Below, in pieces: positions 62,555 to 64,000 of a DNA stretch of 64,000 nt. Source of the DNA: Phenylobacterium montanum (lineage in GTDB: Bacteria > Pseudomonadota > Alphaproteobacteria > Caulobacterales > Caulobacteraceae); assembly GCF_018135625.1 (NCBI RefSeq), contig NZ_CP073078.1:4868501-4932500 (forward strand). The letters run 5' to 3'. Under the pieces are notes generated by a model. It saw only the letters and a program-made list of their open reading frames with translations, did no database searches and was not told the origin of the DNA. The position numbers were made by a program, and so were the translations under genes. How positions within the stretch are numbered: position 1 is the stretch's first letter; the number at the start of each line of letters is the position of its first letter.

Positions 62555-64000
62555 ATGGACGCCACTACCGCGCCGAGCGCGACGTCGGCCGGGCGCAAGC
62601 CGGTGTTTTCCGAAGGCTACAAGCGCCTGGTGCTCTCCCTGCTGCTGGCCGCCTACACCTTCAACTTCATCGACCGCACCATCATCGCCACCATTGGCCC
62701 CAAGATCCGCGAGGACCTGGGCCTGACCAGCACCCAGATCGGCCTTCTGGGCGGGCTCTATTTCGCTCTGCTCTACACCACCCTCGGCGTGCCGCTGGCG
62801 CGCCTGGCCGAGCGCAAGAGCCGGGTCAACATCATCTCGGCGGCGGTGCTGATCTGGTCCGGCTTCACCGCGCTTTGCGGCACGGCAGGCAGTTTCGCGG
62901 TGCTGGCGGCCTATCGCTTCGGGGTGGGCATCGGCGAGGCGGGCCTGTCGCCGCCGTCCCACTCGCTGATCTCAGACTATTTCGAGCCCAAGAAGCGCGC
63001 CTCGGCCCTGGGCGTCTATTCGTTCGGCATCCCGCTCGGCACCATGTTCGGGGCGGTCGCGGGGGGCTGGATCGCCCAGAACTTCTCCTGGCGCATGGCC
63101 TTCATCCTGGTCGGCCTGCCCGGGGTGCTGATCGCGGCCCTGGTCAAGTTTCTGATGCGCGAGCCGCCCCGCGGCCATTCCGAGTTGGAGGCGCCGGAGA
63201 CCGCCCGCAACATCGACGAGCTGACCCCGGTCGCGGTCGAAGCGCCCAAGGGCCACTGGCTGGCCGAGGAAATGCGCGAGATGGCGGCGGTGTCCAAGGT
63301 GCTGTTCGGCTCCTGGCCGGTGCTGAACATGATCCTGGGCGTCACCCTCTGCTCGTTCGGGGCCTATGGCGCCGGCCAGTTCGTGCCGCAGTATTTCCGC
63401 TCGGCCTTCCACCTGGACATCGCCACGGTGGGCCTGATCACCGGCCTTGTGGGCGGGATCTCCACCGGCCTCGGCACCCTGGTCGGCGGCTTCCTGACCG
63501 ACCGCCTGTCAAAGCGCAGCCCGGCCTGGTACTCGCTGACCCCGGCCATCGGCCTGACCATCGCTACGCCCATCTACATCTATGCCTATACCCGCCCGAC
63601 CTGGCAGGCGGCGGCCCTGGTGCTGCTGATCCCGGGACTGTTCCACTACACCTATCTCGCCCCGACCTTCGGGGTGGTGCAGAACATGGTCGAGGTGCGC
63701 CGGCGGGCGACCGCGGCGGCCCTGATGCTGTTCTTCCTCAACCTGATCGCGCTCGGCGGCGGCCCCCCCTTCACCGGCTGGCTGATCGATCAGTTCGCCC
63801 AGTTCGACATCAATCACCCGGCGGTGCAGGGCGTGGTCGGCAAGCTGGCGCATCTGTTCGACGTCGGCGGCGCCCTGAACGCGGTCAAGGCCTGTCCGGG
63901 CGGGGTCGCGCCCAAGACCGCCGACGCCGCGGCCAAGGCCCTCTGCAGCGCCACCCTGACCCAGTCCACCCGCGAGGGGATCCTGGTCAGCGTCTGCTTC
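62555..64000 (+). CDS. Spinster-like MFS transporter (3' partial)
   Basis: An inner-membrane transporter open to the last base of the window; 482 codons are visible. It has NFIDRTIIATIGPKIREDLGLT in helix 1, the MFS loop motif VPLARLAERKSRVNII, and GIGEAGLSPPSHSLISDYF, all features of the Spinster branch common in Alphaproteobacteria. The start follows a strong GAGGGAGGG site. The late loop between helices 11 and 12 (about 420-465) is unusually long, with two Cys (ACPGG, LCSATL). Substrate unknown. Confidence 0.88.
   Translation, partial: MDATTAPSATSAGRKPVFSEGYKRLVLSLLLAAYTFNFIDRTIIATIGPKIREDLGLTSTQIGLLGGLYFALLYTTLGVPLARLAERKSRVNIISAAVLIWSGFTALCGTAGSFAVLAAYRFGVGIGEAGLSPPSHSLISDYFEPKKRASALGVYSFGIPLGTMFGAVAGGWIAQNFSWRMAFILVGLPGVLIAALVKFLMREPPRGHSELEAPETARNIDELTPVAVEAPKGHWLAEEMREMAAVSKVLFGSWPVLNMILGVTLCSFGAYGAGQFVPQYFRSAFHLDIATVGLITGLVGGISTGLGTLVGGFLTDRLSKRSPAWYSLTPAIGLTIATPIYIYAYTRPTWQAAALVLLIPGLFHYTYLAPTFGVVQNMVEVRRRATAAALMLFFLNLIALGGGPPFTGWLIDQFAQFDINHPAVQGVVGKLAHLFDVGGALNAVKACPGGVAPKTADAAAKALCSATLTQSTREGILVSVCF

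Overview
The window is a high-GC chromosomal segment of an alphaproteobacterium, most likely of the Caulobacterales (Caulobacter/Phenylobacterium type). The evidence is a dcw (division and cell wall) block with murD-ftsW-murG and murC-murB in Caulobacter-like order, many TonB-dependent receptors, a perfect alphaproteobacterial LexA box (GAAC-N7-GAAC), FixK-type boxes, GANTC methylation sites upstream of murC, and several families of long palindromic intergenic repeats. No rRNA, tRNA, CRISPR array, integrase or transposase was seen.

Layout. 1-13.8 kb: murD (5' truncated by the window edge), ftsW and murG, then an insertion of about 8 kb (TonB receptor, CadC-like membrane regulator, secreted protein, CHASE4-type hybrid kinase), then murC and murB. 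13.8-18.8 kb: a stress cluster (two-domain universal stress protein, Zn alcohol dehydrogenase, host-attachment-family protein, Hsp20, phosphotransferase/ATPase) carrying three FixK/FNR-like boxes. 18.7-22.6 kb: a lower-GC patch with orphan genes and palindromes, then an ornithine cyclodeaminase-family gene. 22.8-25.1 kb: a FecR/DUF6600-like surface protein with a Pro-rich repeat tail. 25.1-33.4 kb: a sugar-utilisation locus (FucP-like MFS, PfkB kinase, ROK regulator, TonB receptor, GH9 lipoprotein) with a candidate shared ROK operator.

33.4-40.0 kb: a divergent cluster for peptide-bound hydroxyproline (POT peptide transporter, aminopeptidase P-like enzyme, D-amino-acid-oxidase-type dehydrogenase, then DapA-family deaminase, hydroxyproline epimerase and a GntR regulator). 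A 19-bp palindrome lies between the two arms. 40.0-42.2 kb: a PAS hybrid kinase. 42.3-49.1 kb: a polar amino-acid ABC transporter operon that includes a DAO-family oxidoreductase, and a divergent pair made of a GntR-UTRA regulator duplicated in tandem inside one polypeptide and a FrlB/AgaG-like SIS deglycase. Four TTGTC-N-GACAA sites tie both promoters together, which suggests an opine or glycated-amino-acid regulon.

49.2-60.8 kb: a methyltransferase; an unknown two-gene unit (50165-52404) with a perfect LexA box inside its promoter, directly upstream of recA, which has a similar box; then alaS, icd, trmJ, a RES/Xre toxin-antitoxin pair with doubled operators around its -10 box, and rpsD. 60.8-64 kb: palindromic repeats, a small unknown gene, a glutathione S-transferase and the 5' part of a Spinster-like MFS gene that runs off the window.

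The most novel items are the SOS-controlled pair next to recA and the tandem-fused GntR regulator with its recognisable operator set. Four-base NTGA stop/start overlaps (ATGA, GTGA and one apparent CTGA) are the recurring mode of gene coupling and decided many start codons.
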